Source: Lingula anatina
Taxonomy: Eukaryota; Brachiopoda; Lingulata; Lingulida; Lingulidae
Length of the DNA: 64,000 nt
NCBI RefSeq assembly: GCF_001039355.2
Contig: NW_019776146.1
Location: 449,031 to 513,030 of the forward strand
Direction of reading: 5' to 3'
A model generated the notes under the pieces. That model had not been told where the DNA came from and did no database searches. It worked only from the letters and a program-made list of their open reading frames with translations. Of the stretch, positions 36,769 to 53,621 are shown piece by piece. Made by a program: the position numbers and the translations under genes. Each line of letters opens with the position of its first letter. The first letter of the stretch is position 1.

Positions 36769-38877
36769 CGGTAGCATGCAACTGGCGATCCAAATACCAT
36801 TTGTGTCTCCACACCATCTTATTGCATGTGTAACTAATGACTTGTGTACATGTTACATGTTAGACAAGAAAGATGTAAGCTGCAGCTCTAAGATATCGAA
36901 AAAAGTAAGATATAAATCAGCGTTTTTCGCTCACATAATTGCTCCCCTTCAAGAAGGGGTTACGGGAGTTGATCACTTGATATCAGCCGAGATTCTCAGC
37001 GAATAAAAATCTTTTGTTGCCTTATAAAATCCCTTTCAAATATAGTTAGTGACTCTCAGTTATCAAGAGTAAACCGACTCAATCCTCCAACTAAGAAACT
37101 GACCATTGAGTTAGGCAAGATGTCTTTAAAAGGGCTGTCTCTATCTAAGGCAAAGTAAAGATCCACACGTAGATCCAAAATTCTTCTTCAACTTTTAAGT
37201 TAAAACATGAAATGTTATTTTTCTATGATAATATACAGAGTGACGAAAAGAGTTGTATGCCTCTACCATTCAACAAGGATAAAAAACATGCAGATCCGTT
37301 GCAATGGATCAACGAAAGTTTGTGATTGATGATAGCTAACACACAATCTATTCTTAAGCGTCATACATTATTAATTGCAGAACATGTAAAATCTAGCTTG
37401 TTTTGCGATTCTTAAGTTTCCGCTAAGGTGATTACAATACAAAAGACTTGCTTCCAAGCATGGATTCGCAATAAAACGAGAGTATTTTTTCGTATCAATA
37501 GATCGGACAAAGATTGAACCAAACGATTTATTTAATTAAAAGCGATTAACGGTCGCGCTACATCACAGAAATCAGAAGACATTGATCCACCAATACCATT
37601 AGAAAAAGAAATACCTTTTCAATCATTTCACACCTTTTTCATTACATTAACTGGCCAAGTAATTGCTTGTGCTTTTGGATCCGCTGCAAAACAAGGTGCG
37701 TGATCGTGAATGTCATCTTTTTTCATTAAAAGTGTACATGAAAAATACATAAATGCACGCAAGTTCGCCACCTATATGGCATTTTAATGTGTTAACGCCA
37801 TTTGTCATGCTTAGTCGCTGAACGTACAACAATACTTTTTCCGCGTCGAGAAGTGTGTGCGCTTAAAATTGCTATCTTAGTGGTTTTTGGATATTTTGTT
37901 TGGCACAAAATTGCCCAATATAGTGTTATAAACATGTTTTTTTCGTCTGATTAGAAAACATAAATAAAATGTTTCGAAATGTATAGAGGTCATATCAACT
38001 GATAAACACCTGTTAATTCACGATATCTTAATAGATCAAATAGTGAGTTGCCTTACTTTATCACGATAAAGTGTACCTTTGGACATTTTTTCACGCTGTG
38101 CCTGTTGCTCTTGTCACTATTACATACGCGTTCATTGTGTATTTCAGTTCAAAATCATTACGACAGTATGTTGTCAGACCTTTCTCCAAACGTTTCAATC
38201 ACGAGCCAGTTACTGACGGGTTGGTATTTGCCTGTGTAGGACACTTTAGCAAACTGCTAATCTTTCTGAAAGTATGGCTTTCGTGCAAAAAAATGAATAG
38301 TAATAAGAAAAGTACCACGTGAAGGGATTCTTTCATCAATGTCTCATTCACCCGTCATCTGTGGTGATCAGATTTGAGAAAATCTTATTAATTTTTTACG
38401 AATGTTTGAAGGCATAAAGATTCAATCTAACATCTCATTTCCAGGAAATAATAGTTATAGATGGTTAAAAATGCAGTTGGCCACGCGCACCGGTATGCGC
38501 CCCAAATGGCCATGTGTCACTGTGTGCCTTATCATATACGCTTATGTCACTTTGTTATGTTAAGAGCACATGTAGGGCCGGCCTAAAGCTAGACATTTAA
38601 GTACGTGCAATAACTAATTCAAAGTACATGACTGCAGACACCTGACGGCTTTTAATGTAAAATATGTGTTAAATGTCAAACTAACATCATGTCGCCCAGT
38701 TGGTGTATTCACCAGAGGCATATCTCCTTGATGATGATAATAATGATGATAATGTTTTATTAAAAGCACAAATATTACAACGGATTTGACTTAACATCTT
38801 ACATGTTTAAGTAATACAGTTGTACAGTCAGGGGCATGATATATACAATCCACGATTGAATATATAGATTGAATACT

Positions 38878-38880
<3 letters not shown>
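36769..38880. other. Noncoding, short TGATGATAA cluster near 38.73 kb
   Basis: No gene is supported. A small ATGATGATAATAATGATGAT run lies at about 38732-38752. Confidence 0.45.

Positions 38881-38917
<37 letters not shown>
38881..38917 (+). repeat. (TA)n microsatellite, left of the Tc1-like element
   Basis: About 18 AT units end exactly at the left terminus of the transposon at 38916. Confidence 0.95.
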
Positions 38918-40739
<1,822 letters not shown>

Positions 40740-40761
40740 TGATATGATCATTTTCATCTGT

Positions 40762-40824
40762 CTCATTGTAGACTAGATCCGTCCCATTCATATACTCTCA
40801 TTGTAGACTATATGAATGGATCGG
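40762..40824. repeat. Small mixed direct and inverted repeat
   Basis: CTCATTGTAGACTA occurs at 40762 and 40797 (period 35). Interleaved with it, GATCC.TCCCATTCATATA at 40776 pairs with TATATGAATGGATCGG ending at 40824. The arrangement could form a stem-loop. Confidence 0.75.
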
Positions 40825-43800
40825 TATATTAAACATCTTTTCACTGTATCTTATGATTACGATTGTCATTTATTTGATCATCTCTTGTCTCCATCAGGTT
40901 CTTTGTTTTTTCTCAAGGGTAGTTAATACCAGATCCATCATACCAGAAATTGGGATGTTTTTATATCCAGGCAATAACACTGATTTTTAACTTGTATGAA
41001 ATTGTTTCACATGCATGAATTTTAAACCAAAATATTTGTCCTCATATCGAATTTAATTTCCAAAACTACTCAGCGCCAAGCCAAACGACCTACAAAATTG
41101 TGCACGTTTAGCTGTGCTTGTATTTAAGTTACTTTCACTGTAACTTTAGAAATACATATAGCTCGAAGGTTAGGTGTTCTGTGCAAATTACAGAAGTGCC
41201 GCATGTGCATGCTTGGGGCAAAGAAAGCACGTTGGCATAATGCCAGGTAAAAAAATCCCTCCATCTTTCAATTTTTTAATGGCTATTTAAAACCTGCCTC
41301 GTAAAATATTAACTCATTGTTAAGACTGTCACCTTTTGCGTAACTGTTCATGAGAGAAAACGGATCGTGCGTGTTTAGTGGTTCAAACCGTCGTGCCGGC
41401 ACGCCACATTGTTCATGAATACTAGTATGTCCGAAGGCGAGTTCCGTGAGGCCGTCTTCCAAGTAGACATGGTGACTATATCACCACTAGTGACCCGAAG
41501 CTGGAAGCGTTTCGGGACAGTAATCACAGATTATACCGAGCGGGGAGACAAATGCGAACATTTTAAAAATGACAATTACCCCTCACAGTACTTAATTTTT
41601 TAAATATCAGCATTTTGGGTTATATATATAAATTTATAAATATATTAAATCATACAAAGTGAATTTTGTTGTTCAATGTGCTACAGATGAACATCAGTTC
41701 ATTTGGAGTCGCACAATACATGTAACATAAATAATTCACATAGGGCGTTTATATTTTTGCTCAGTGTAATTAGTGTAATAAGATTTACCTGGGCATCATT
41801 GAGGCCAGAAAATAAGTTCTGAAGTTCTGTTTAAACTATGTATTTTTGTAAAATAGTAAAATATATTGAATATGGGAACATGTAACCTTAATGAGATTTT
41901 GTGGCAGAAAGCGCGCAGTTTTGATACTATGGAAATAGTCCAAAGAATGTGGCTTCTTCTGAAATTCTTTCTTATCACAGGTAATGTATTTTCTATTTTC
42001 CAGGTAAGAGATCGAGATTTAATAATTTATTTAGAAACATTTTGCACATGTAGTGCAATTTTTAATATCATCATATCATCATGTCTTCTACTTTTTGTTT
42101 ATCAGGTTTGCTTATGTTGTGACACATTTATATGCGTGTGTTTAATAACTAATTTTACACCAGAGCAACATAACTACCGTTATATATTTCTAAGATTTTG
42201 TGTAATCATATAGAAGCTATTTCTGAATGAAAATGTATCTATACATGTACAGACGATGACCTCTCACTTTATCTTTGCCCTAACAAATCGGAAATCATGT
42301 CATGCTTCAACAACTTGCTTCAAGAAAGAGAATAGTACAATAACATGCGATCGTTCCTCACTCACCTTTTAATCCCATTCTTTGCTATACAATTTCTTAG
42401 ACCACGATTGAAGGCGAACTTGCGCACCTCAATTAACCTCCTGAGGTTACAGCGTCGTGTATGTCTTCTTCCCTTAATATCGAGGTGTTAGCAGGCTACT
42501 AGGGTACCACTGCTGACTTTGCCTTGCTTTATCCGTTATCGGATCGTATACCTATGTCTCTCGCGCTGTGAAGGATTTTGTACTGAGCACAGCATGTTAA
42601 ACGCTCTAGGTCGACGCGAAGACTTGGATGATTGTGAAGATAGAGGGCGCTCAACGGCGTTGAAAGTTTGTGGTGAAATCTATTGGAGTTTTGTGCATAA
42701 ATCGCTAATAACCTCTGGTATAGCCTGGCGAAGTGATAATAACATCATCGTTTAAGCTAATGGCTCCTTTGGCAGATACTATAAAAGTCGTAACGAACGT
42801 TTTAATATCCCCAGACTCGGTGATGCCCGCTCACTTATCTATGACTTATTGCGTTGCCATATGAAATCTTACGGAAAGAAGTGCCAGAACTTTTTAACAC
42901 ACACAGCAGTGTAGGAACAAATGGTCTTTCACTAGTTATTTTCATCACCAGGACTGTTGTATATTTACAGTTATTTAACTAGATATCGATGGTACCTGAT
43001 AATACTTGCATTGGTGTTGTTGTAACACTAGACACATGTATCTTTCTAAAACAAAAAAATCTACGCCAAACATCAAAATGGGGGGGGGGGGGGTTGTCTA
43101 ATAAGAGAACGCGTGTACATGTACTTGGAAACATTAATCCATCACTCCCTCATCAGCCCATTTTTCATCGTTAAAAGTAAATGCAACCGTCTTTCCACAG
43201 CTTGCTTCTTCAAATTAATGAACGCAAGTCGAAATTGACCTTAAAGCATCGCGCTTCACTTTAAGGTCAAATGTTTACATCTCACACCTGTGGATGATAA
43301 GCAGATGATCTATTTAATGTTAGTAAGGCGGAGATTTGCCAACATGTGTCAGAGTTGTTATTGTTTCTTTAAAATCTTTGCTTCTTTGATAGACATCGTG
43401 AATGATACTCAGACGATATGTAGGAAAGGTTAAATAGGTCTGACACAAATGTGCTTTCATGCCTTCTCTGTGTAACAGTTAGTTGATTTTCTATAGATTT
43501 TTAAGTACTGTATGCATTTGTGTTTTATAACATTTTTAAATTAAAATTAAATCCATTTTTGCTCAATTAACGAAACAGTAACAGATTTAAATGTATTGAT
43601 TTTCCAGTGTTGGGTCAGACAGGGTCACTCTGAGCCAAATGCTTCTCTTAAGGACTTACTTTATCGGCGTGCATGGTGTCATTTCCTCACGAGTCCACCA
43701 GTAGTAACCAGTAGTTACTGTGGCAGTGAAACACGAAGTGTCCATTGGCTTTCCTGTAGCATGGGTTCCATAAACTGATAGGTTAATATAAAAAGTTATT

Positions 43801-46800
43801 AACTAATGCCAAAGTCGCTCTATTAAAGTTCCAATATGGTTAACATAATTTCTTTCATTGTAAAACAAGCGATCCCGATATCATTTGGAGGACTTCAGGG
43901 ATTAAGGGTATCTTTATAAAATCTGTTTTGGCAGCCATAGTCGGAATTGTAGATTTTCGTTGATGAAGTATGGAATTAAGTGCAGATTTGGTAGCACTAG
44001 TTAGCTAATTGTGTTTGTTGAAAAGTCTGTCGGGGCCAAACACGACGTGACGTAAGCACAATAATTCAATCGTTGAACTAAACTCTTTCCCATAAGTTCC
44101 ATCCATGAAGTACATCTGTATACTTTCTTGCTGCTTTTTCTTAAATTTTGGCTTATTGTTTAAAAATTGTTATTTTGGATTGAGACCGCTTTTTTGTTCC
44201 GAAAGGAATGTACATGTTCATAATTGACACATATATTTGTAAAGGTATACACATAACTGGTATTTTCTGATATTTGTTACCAACACTTATAACCTAAATA
44301 TTCATCTTAGATATATCTTAGTTATCATTGGATAGCAATTTTCACTTTGAAAAAAGAAAAGATACATACAATGTACCTGTATGTCGTTCTTATTTATTTT
44401 GTTTTATCATTCAGTCGCACATGTTAGTTATTGTTCTGTTACTTCTCTCTCAATTGTTGCGAATGTCCTATCATCTTCCATGTCAATTCAAGCAGAAAAC
44501 ATTGTCAAATGAGTACCACAATGATAACAGAGGTTTGGTGATTCTTCGTTTAAAATCAATCCAAGTACTATACGTAGTCCCTTTTACCTTATACTGTAGC
44601 TTTTTATTTTGTCAGTCTGCGAAGCAATTATCTCTGGAAATTTATCAAAGAAAACATGCTCCCAGCACTATTCAACAGCCTTTTTGCATCGGGGCTTAAA
44701 TTGACTTTTTTAACGGACAAGATTGCTTACTAGACTTTGTAACAATATGTTCTTATGCAACTGTGGGGCCACGACAGCGTAACAGTATAGTTCCTCTCCT
44801 CATCGATCCCACTGATGACACGAATGCATCATATCGTTCGACGGCTTACGGTAAACGTCCTTCCAATGTTTAAACAGGAAACTACGCTATCGGGTTGAAG
44901 TACACGATGTCAATAAAGGATAGGAGGGTTGCGTGGAGATTCATGGGAATTCCCTGGTCATGCATGTACGTTCCCAAGATTTGGTTACATACGTTTTCTT
45001 ATGTAGCCATTGTTTTGAAGCAATATGGCACAACACATTTTACTTTACATGAGAAATGACATATTGACACTATTGCAACTGTCCAATCTGCGTATTATTT
45101 CAGGGGAAATCAAACAGATGTCAATACAACTATCCAAAATGTTTAAGAACAGTTACAAATTCAAAGCAGCATTCTAAAGGAGGAAACAATATTAGGAGGG
45201 CATTTTAACCAGTACATGTAGTATTTGCATTATTTGAGGCTGTATTTCAACCATTATCAAAAAAGCCGCTAAGATATCCCTAACGAACTAAACGCACAAA
45301 TACTGGTTGCCTTTTACCAAGAAATGTATTTTGAGTAAACAGAAACAACGAACAACAAGCGCTGGTCCATGCCACAAAGTGTAATGCAAGTGATCCGATC
45401 GCATTACATGTACCAAATATTGAAAAAGATTGAAAGAATGCAATACAAAAAAATTAATAAAATATACCGAAGTGGCATTAAAGACGCATTCAAGATCCAA
45501 AGGGTGTGTGTATGTACTACCCGGTAGTACGTGTTTTCATCTATTCATTTTTTTCTTTTTTACACGGCATTGTGGCGCTTTTATCTAAAAAACGTAGATA
45601 TTGGAGTTATGCTTTATGTGTGGTGGGCACGACATGGTAGGTGTTTGATGTATGTGATCGACCTTATAGAACACCCACATTTCAACAGAGAATAAGAATT
45701 ACCTTTTGACGTACGTTATATTTGGAAAACAAAGTGGTGCACCACAACTATCAATTTTAAGGCAAACATGAACACTTACAGTCTTATGATTTTGGATCTC
45801 ATATTTGGGCATCAAGAGTATTAAATTTATGGTCTAATCAAATGCTTACCTGAGACGCAAAATATCAAAGAAACAAATAAATCATTCTTGCATTTCATTA
45901 TTTATCAGCAAATGTGGCGTGGGAGATGGGGGGGTGGGTGAGTGGGTGAACAACTATACATGCAGTATAATATCAAAGCAACCCCTAAATTTTCCAAGGC
46001 AGCCCTCAGATTATCTAACCATCCAATCCCTCAAGGACAGTCCTACTCAAATGTAGCGACAGTGTGACGCTTTCATGCCACGGCAATAGTTCTAATATTC
46101 CCATCACATGTCACGCTCTTGCTGCGTCACAGGACGCATACTGCTTTTTGTAAAACATTTCATGAGACAAACGATTACTTTTTATGGTTTCCACCCACCG
46201 AACGGTGGGATATTAACAAAAAAATGCCATCTCCTGTGTGACACCACTTAGGGTAATTGAATTATTAAGCACCGTTTCTGTCTGTTCTGTTGAAGATAAA
46301 AGCAGTTTTAGATAGTAGTTATTATTATTATGGATGGATGAATTATGTTTTCCCAGGCGCAAACGACGTCCAAGCGAGCAATGATAAATACATACTAGTG
46401 CGTATGTGTGCAATAAATCTGAACACAGGAAAACAATTACAAATAGACAAATAATAAATGAATAAGATACAAAGGCGATTTTTTATTCAGCCAAATATCC
46501 GTTTTGGTGATCATGAATTCTGGTTTTTGCTTGACCTTCCTTCTATTCCTCTGAAGGCGGTTCTACTTTATGCAGCTAAGCAACCTTTAAATCTTTACGG
46601 GTTATTGTATACCATGTCTACACAGTGCTGTCTAGGAAATGTATCGTGGGGTGTTGACCTCCTCGAGGGCCACTTAATCAGTGTGGGCCCAGTAGTCACG
46701 TCAGCATGGAGTGGAGCCGCTCAACTTGTTATCCAGTATCGCTACCGACCAGGTGGTAACTTACGCAAGTCAGCTTGCCAACTTATTTCCTGTCCAAAGA

Positions 46801-49800
46801 ACATTGTGGATTATTTTAAGTAACCATCCTTATCTTGTCCACTTGAGATGTTCCCCAACAATAGCCGATGGCCCAATTCAGACAAGCAGGAACTTGACGA
46901 TTTTAATTAAGCGAGAAAGGTGTTTGTGCGATAGTCAGCATTAGAAATACTTTCCATAGAAATGAAAGGACAATGGCAAATGATAACAGTGAATTAATTT
47001 TAATTCATGCCAAGAAACGGCAAATCACTCACCACGCTGAGAACTGCACATTGATTCACACAACACAGTGGTTTTTGTCATTGGCAAGAATGTTGTTTGC
47101 AATGTGTGGATGAGATAAAACATATCCAAGTGAAAACGGATCATTTTGCTAAATAAGAGCGCAGTCCACAATAGAATTTAATCGTCAACTTAATTTTGTA
47201 TACTCCCTGGGTACTGGTAACTAAAACCATCTCATCCAAGATGCACTTTTGGTACCCCTGTCTGCGACATGCACGTTAATATACATGTACATGTATGTGT
47301 CTGTTTTTGAATATTCCAGATTTAGACGATTTCTCAGAACTTGACTAAAGACAGGTCTATGAAATGCAGACATAACAAAAATGGTTCAGAAGGCAATGTT
47401 TCCTTTAACTACGATCTCACATGTCATAAAGCTGTTCTTACATAATTTAGCATATTCATGCAAAAATAAGCCATAGATTGTAAGTATCAAGAGGATTAAA
47501 AGGTTATCACTATGAATTGTGTCTTCGATTAGTTATTAGTAATAAAAAGCAGGACCGAGAGCACAGTACGTGTCTAATCTGTGTCAAGATGTCTATGTGT
47601 GTCTAGTAGTCAGATTGCTCTTGCCTAACTAATCAACTCTTCTTTCTCGATAAATTACATGTCTCAACGACTTGGAACTTAAGCTTTTAACAGAGCAACT
47701 ACTTACACTTTATCTAGCAATCAATGATAAACCACCTCGTCATAGAACGCTAGCTACCATCAAATTGTCGAACACGATCCAGGAAGAAAGGCATTCAGTT
47801 TCATTACACAAACTGGCGGTTGGACTCCTGTTACCTAACGGCGTCTTAAAAAGAAAAACACATTGTCTAACGCACGTTATAAAGTCATTTAATTAATCAA
47901 ACTCTCCTATCAGTCCCCGCAAATTAGGAGTTAGATTATTAACCGAATTAAACCACGCTCCATATGCTTTGTCCTTATCCTATTTTTCAACGGTAAATTA
48001 AAAGAATAATTGTTTGTTGGTTGGTTGGTTGGTTTTTCAGATATTGGCATTTTACATGTACCAATTGGTATCATTTATGTAAATATACAATGAATAAAAA
48101 GAATCATACATACAGTGTACATGTTGAATACATACACTTTAGGAGACAACAAATAGCAGAGAAGGAGAGAGAGGTACCCACTTGCTCTGACAACATAATC
48201 ATAACCAACATCAAAAATGATATTGCTTTCAAGTAGAGGAACAGATGGCAACGGAATGATGTAATGATACGATGCAATAAAGGAAGAAAAGAGCTACATG
48301 TACGTGGTACATCTATCTGTTATATGCTTCAAGCGTTGGTTTGTGGTTCCGCGTTAATCTGAAGGCACATTTTGGATGTACATTTCATGGAAAATCATCC
48401 AGACATGTGATATGTATATGAGGATGATGATCACCATTATGGCTAATCAAAGCCGTAATTTGATTAAATGGTCGGTACAGTGTTAGCATACATATCTTGA
48501 ATTTGATCTGCTATATATGTGATTATGACGTCATTTTATTGGCATTATAAATACTTCTTATCTGTCTTTAATTTATTACAATTACATTTAATTTACAGTA
48601 GTCAGATTAAGAATTCCTTTTCATAATCCCATACAATCAAGCCACAAAACAAAATAATGAATTACAATATGTGCATTTCAACATCATCACTTCTCAATAT
48701 TCAAAGTGGTGCGATAGAATTAAATGTGATGCGGTGCGATAGAATTTAATATGATGGGAAAAGGTGTCTCTTTTTAAATAATGCAGCAATGATAATGCAG
48801 ATACTTCTGGTAGATATAGCGAGTAGTTTTTCAAAAAAATCTTTGGAGCAGCAAGTTTTCGCGATTATACTGTCTTCTGTCTGTGATGAATCATGACCAA
48901 GCTGACTAGTGAAGTCGACGGAGGTTTAGTCTACATGTAGCCACTGCCTGTTCAAACGCTACTTCTTTGGCCACTATTGCGTTGGCCAAATGACGTTTGC
49001 CAAGTCGTTCTGATTGAATAAAGGTCAGGTTTTTTGGACCATTGGTGTTCATTTAGCACCATTAACGCTATCGCGTCTGATGATACATCTTCCGCACAGT
49101 GTATTGACTAGTCGCTTGATTAGCGATGGAATTATTGCTTGTCTAACACGAATTTGTCTGTAATATATCCGCTGCTAAGTGAGCTTATACCCCGTACGTG
49201 CCGGTTTATATCGCATCGGCACAGGGTGCCACCCAAGTAAGTCAAAGTGAAGCAGCCGAATTGATTTGTTGCTGAGATTTAAGTTGTTTTTATTAATCTG
49301 GGTGTTATTAACCTGAATTTATGATATAACTATGCTGTAATTTCAATGTTTGCTCAAATTTAGGTTGTTCAGGAGCAGATGCATAAATGTATTGTGTTTT
49401 GAGTGGACTTGCAAAAACTATGTTACATGACATATGGTCGCCAGTTTTTTGTACATGAAACACTGGAGTTTGTGATATACCACGTGCTTTAGGACGCGTC
49501 ATAGATTGCAGTTGGTCTATATTTGACATGATAACAACGCGCTAACATTACGGTACATTTACCTCCAAAACATTAATATGTTTAGCATATGTTTGATATA
49601 TTTGTGATATTTTGTGCCTTTTTTTCAAAAGACAAACCAAAACAAAGCAGTTTGTTTATGTGCCTTTTATGTTGAAAAATAAAAACGAGAAAACAATGAC
49701 TGCAATATGCAAACACTGTTTTGTATTATCAGCATGAAGAGCTCTCTGTTTCAAATATTTCACTTGGTAACCTATTTCCCATAGTCATATGGCACCAGTT

Positions 49801-52800
49801 GTTATAGAATACGCTTTGTTCTCATCTTCGTGTTTTGATTAAGACAACAATTTCTTTTACCGATATTCACAACGAAATTACTTTAATTAATGTTTTTCAG
49901 TCATTTGCCTGAAACAGAGCATAGAAACGTTAGTTGAAAAAAAATTATTTATCTTAAATTGTCTTAAGTAAAATTGGCTATTTAACCGAATTCCCGAACT
50001 GATATGGTTTTAAAACTAATGTCATTTGAACCAATTTTTAGTCATTTTACTTAATTCTTTGTAACTATGCTACATGCTTTAAATGCATTGATAATAATAA
50101 TTGATATTTGAAAAAAAATTAGACAATAATTTTGTCATAAACTAACGGTTGCGAACAGTGGGGTCGTCAGCAAAATGAGGCATATACCAAGCGTAGCACT
50201 CTTTGGTGTTTATTACTGAGCACATTCCTCATATCACATCTACCCCAGTCATCGTGCGTGCCACAACCAACACATATATAGCTCTCTGCATTCATAACAC
50301 CTAGCACAATGAACTCTTTTAACAGGACAATGCACCAAATAATTTCCCATTGACGACCATACTAAGAAATACCCGCAAAGCTGCATAAACAAAATTATTT
50401 GGTGAAACCTAAGCCCCTATTCCCTTGGACAGCAGACACACTGACATACCTCCCAATGGGACAAAAATATACTGAGGTCCCACACTGCACGAGACCTGTG
50501 CCTGGTCCAGAAAAAAATAGGCAGTAGTTTACACCCTAGCCTGCTAGTTGACACATAAATTAACCCTAGCAACACACAAGAAATGTCAGGAAATGTTGGA
50601 AAATTATTATATATTTTTTTTCTCACAGAACAGCACCGGTCTATCTGATGGATTCTACCCATTTATAACACCCAGAATAAAAAATTGCATTTATAACACC
50701 CAGCACAATGAATTCTTTACAGAGCACATTGCATTCATAACACTTAGCACAATAAAATCTTTAAACAGCACATTGCATACATGACACCTAGCACAACGAA
50801 ATTTTATTACAACATCATATCTGAGCCTACCGATATCTGAGCCTGTGAAATGCTTTCGATTCTTATTTTACAGCAATCGTGTAATTGTTAAATTGCCCGA
50901 CATGGCATACACGTTCATCATACAGATGTCGCAATTTCCGTAAACATTTAAAAAACAAACTTTTATGATGATAAATGTCAACTTGTATTGCACGCATTTT
51001 AGTCGTTTGAATAATACTGATTGGAAGAATGGCATCGTGGATCTGTTTACGTTGCTTGCAATATTTTACCAAGCATGAAGAACGTCGAAGTGATAGAGAT
51101 GGAGTTAAACTGACGGTAGCGCCGTTATAAAGTCGATGAATTACCTATTTTAGAACCGTCATATATCTCGACTAGTGCAATATCCCGATAAACAGAGCCT
51201 TTATTTCCGGGAAAATGGGATTATATTTGAAATAGGAGACGGCCATTGTGGGTGTGAACTCTGAACATTAGAACAGTACGGGGTAGATGGAATAAAGCCA
51301 TCAACACTGATTCCTGAACCTCGCGTCCCATGTACACCCTGGCTATTTAAAATTTAGGTTAAAAAAGTGGGTGCACGGGGATAGAATTAAGGTGAAGCAG
51401 CTCTGGTATTTTTCTTGTTTCCACTAATATTCCATTTCTTTGTATTTTGCTATTGTTATACATTTGTTAAATTACGGGTTAGGGTACATATAGTGCTAAA
51501 ATGCTTCATAAATCACTCTGGTACACGGTTTGGTAGGCAGGGTAAGTATTTGTTTTTTGAGCTAATATTGCATGTCTTACTACCTTTCTGCATTAATGTA
51601 AGCAAATCGCCCATTTAGACAAACTTCTTCCAACTGATGAGCATTGGGTCATTTTTTTGCACCGTAATGATTAATATATTTATTGGCATTGCTTTGAGTG
51701 CAGCTAATAAAGTGTAATCTGCCATTGCATCGGCCTGCTCCATGGTGCGTCCCTCATTCAGAGCTCCCATCCTCTCAAGCAAGATTTGATTCCTTGCATA
51801 CACTTTGATTAGGGCATTAGATGGGACAAAAAATTGACTGCGTGTTAACATTATTTTAACGCCACGGCATGGTGTCGACGTACAGGTGATATCGTGTGTT
51901 GTAATGTTTTGTATTCATGTCGCTATTCCAAACTTTAATCATGAACAGGGTTGTTGTTAGATACGCAAGGGTAAAGTTATACCCCCCCCCCCTCTCTCTC
52001 TGCCAGTAACGATGTCAGTGTGATGTGAACTGTGCTTAACCAAATTTCAGTGTTCTCCCGCAGGCGTGTAATTCAATTATTCTGATTACAGTTTTATTTC
52101 AATGAACATAAAACAGATGCCGATTGCCTTGTTTTACAGAAATCGAATTAACGCAAAATGGGGCACTCGACATTCGTTAATTTGATTTTAATTAGAATTT
52201 TGATTTGTCAACATTATTGCAAGACCTCATTATCGGTAATCATTTTTATACTCAGGGCTTCCCTGAATGCACTGCCTTGTTAGCACTCTCATTTTATTCG
52301 GTGTGAATGCTACTCATCTGACAGTATGCTACATTGTAGCCTTCTCCGTAGCTCGTTTCTCAAAGGAAACCTAGCTGCACGTAACGCTAGCTGATTCCAA
52401 ATGCACAGTTCGTGATCGAAAAAAAACAAAAGTAAACTGATCAGCGTGTCTCAGAGAAGTTCTTTTTAACGGAATGATATGCAGCGAACAAGCCAGTTCT
52501 ACGCATTACGACCAGATCTATGTGTAAATGCTGCGCATAGCCAGCTGGCCAACGTGTCAGGATAAATCAAGCATGGTGTGCATGTCAATTTTTTTATGCC
52601 TAGAAGAATATATTCATGTTGGAAAAGAAATCAACATTAGCACGGCATCCTTGTATAAAGGCCAAATAGAAAATAACATCTGTCCTTAACCCGTCACTTT
52701 GATCGCCGGTGCGAAACGCCTATTTCAATGCTTAATGTGCTTTAAATCTCGTGGTTCCTCTTTAAAAATTATCATGTCACTTCAGGTCTGTGAACTTAAT

Positions 52801-53326
52801 TGAGGAGACGCGAGTATAAAAGTGGGTGGTATATTTTAGTTGCAACCATCGGTAAGTCTTATTAATACAGCTTGATAGGCAAGTGCTGTTTTATCACCCG
52901 GGACCTCTCAGGGGCGGTGGAAGGTTAAAACTGTCAGCAGCGAACCCGTATCTTGTCACGTTGCATGTCGTACGAGAGTTTTATGACTGTTTATAGATTA
53001 AGTACTTAGTCAAAAAATGCTCGTAGGCTTCTTGGAGCTTGGTGTTATTAAGACATACACAGGTTTTTTGTGTTGGGGGTAATAGAATGGGATGACCGCA
53101 TGGGATAAGCATGGCCGTTTCGCATAAACGCACGCGTATAACGGCCTTTACACTTGCACGCACAAATTGGTAATCGGGCTCACGCGCACAGCACATTCCA
53201 AAGAGCTACAGATAGCTTGTTAACCACAGAGTGAGAGAAGTCTTTCGACGGCAGCTCTCTCACAAGGCGCCTCTTTACCTTCAACCTCTGACACGCATAA
53301 ATCTCTCAATAAGGTCAATGTCATCC
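40825..53326. other. Long noncoding region
   Basis: About 12.5 kb without a supportable gene. The longest open frames (44328-44699, 123 codons; 46458-46823, 121 codons; 41866-42213, 115 codons) have no recognised motif and about the length expected by chance. Minor tracts are poly-G at 43081-43093, (GGTT)n near 48018-48033 and poly-C/CT at 51980-52001. It could be intronic or intergenic. Confidence 0.5.
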
Positions 53327-53334
53327 TATAAATA
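53327..53334 (+). promoter_or_regulatory. Possible TATA box
   Basis: TATAAATA stands about 30 bp before a possible start region at 53355-53365 (GAGGTGTTAGCAGTGAG). It is suggested only by its position before a strong splice donor. Another TATAAAAG lies at 52815. Confidence 0.25.
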
Positions 53335-53356
53335 CCCCAGGAATCGGACGCGCTTG

Positions 53357-53621
53357 AGGTGTTAGCAGTGAGAACACCGCTCAACCGAAGAAAACGGATG
53401 AGCATCAGACGCTATTCATTGACTTAGTTTTTTAACCGTCAATATGCTTCAAAATGCGTATGTCGTGAAGAAGAACTTCATCCACAGCATGGAACGCGCG
53501 TTTGTATTGTATTTCTGAGGCAAATCCATAGACCAAGGTGCTTTGGATAAAGTCACGCCAGAATGACTACAGCTCTATTCATTATACGAAGTCTTTCACG
53601 AGAACTAAGCAGGTAAACGAG
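53357..53621 (+). other. Possible first exon ending at a strong donor
   Basis: From about 30 bp after the TATA-like box the sequence reaches GAG|GTAAGTATG, a near-consensus splice donor with GT at 53622, or the alternative CAG|GTAAAC at 53613. ATG at 53563 opens MTTALFIIRSLSRELS, which could splice from the earlier donor; an upstream 24-codon frame starts at 53443. No downstream coding exon was recognised, so gene identity and even reality are unknown. Confidence 0.2.

Noticed and set aside
44328-44699. 123-codon plus-strand frame
   Set aside because: No recognised motif; with stop codons at about 6.6 percent of triplets, one or two frames this long are expected by chance in the window.
46458-46823. 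121-codon plus-strand frame in a slightly GC-richer patch
   Set aside because: No domain recognised, an overlapping frame is also open, and the length is within chance expectation.
52815-52856. TATAAAAG followed within 36 bp by CGGTAAGT
   Set aside because: The implied first exon would be only a few bases long; judged a coincidence.
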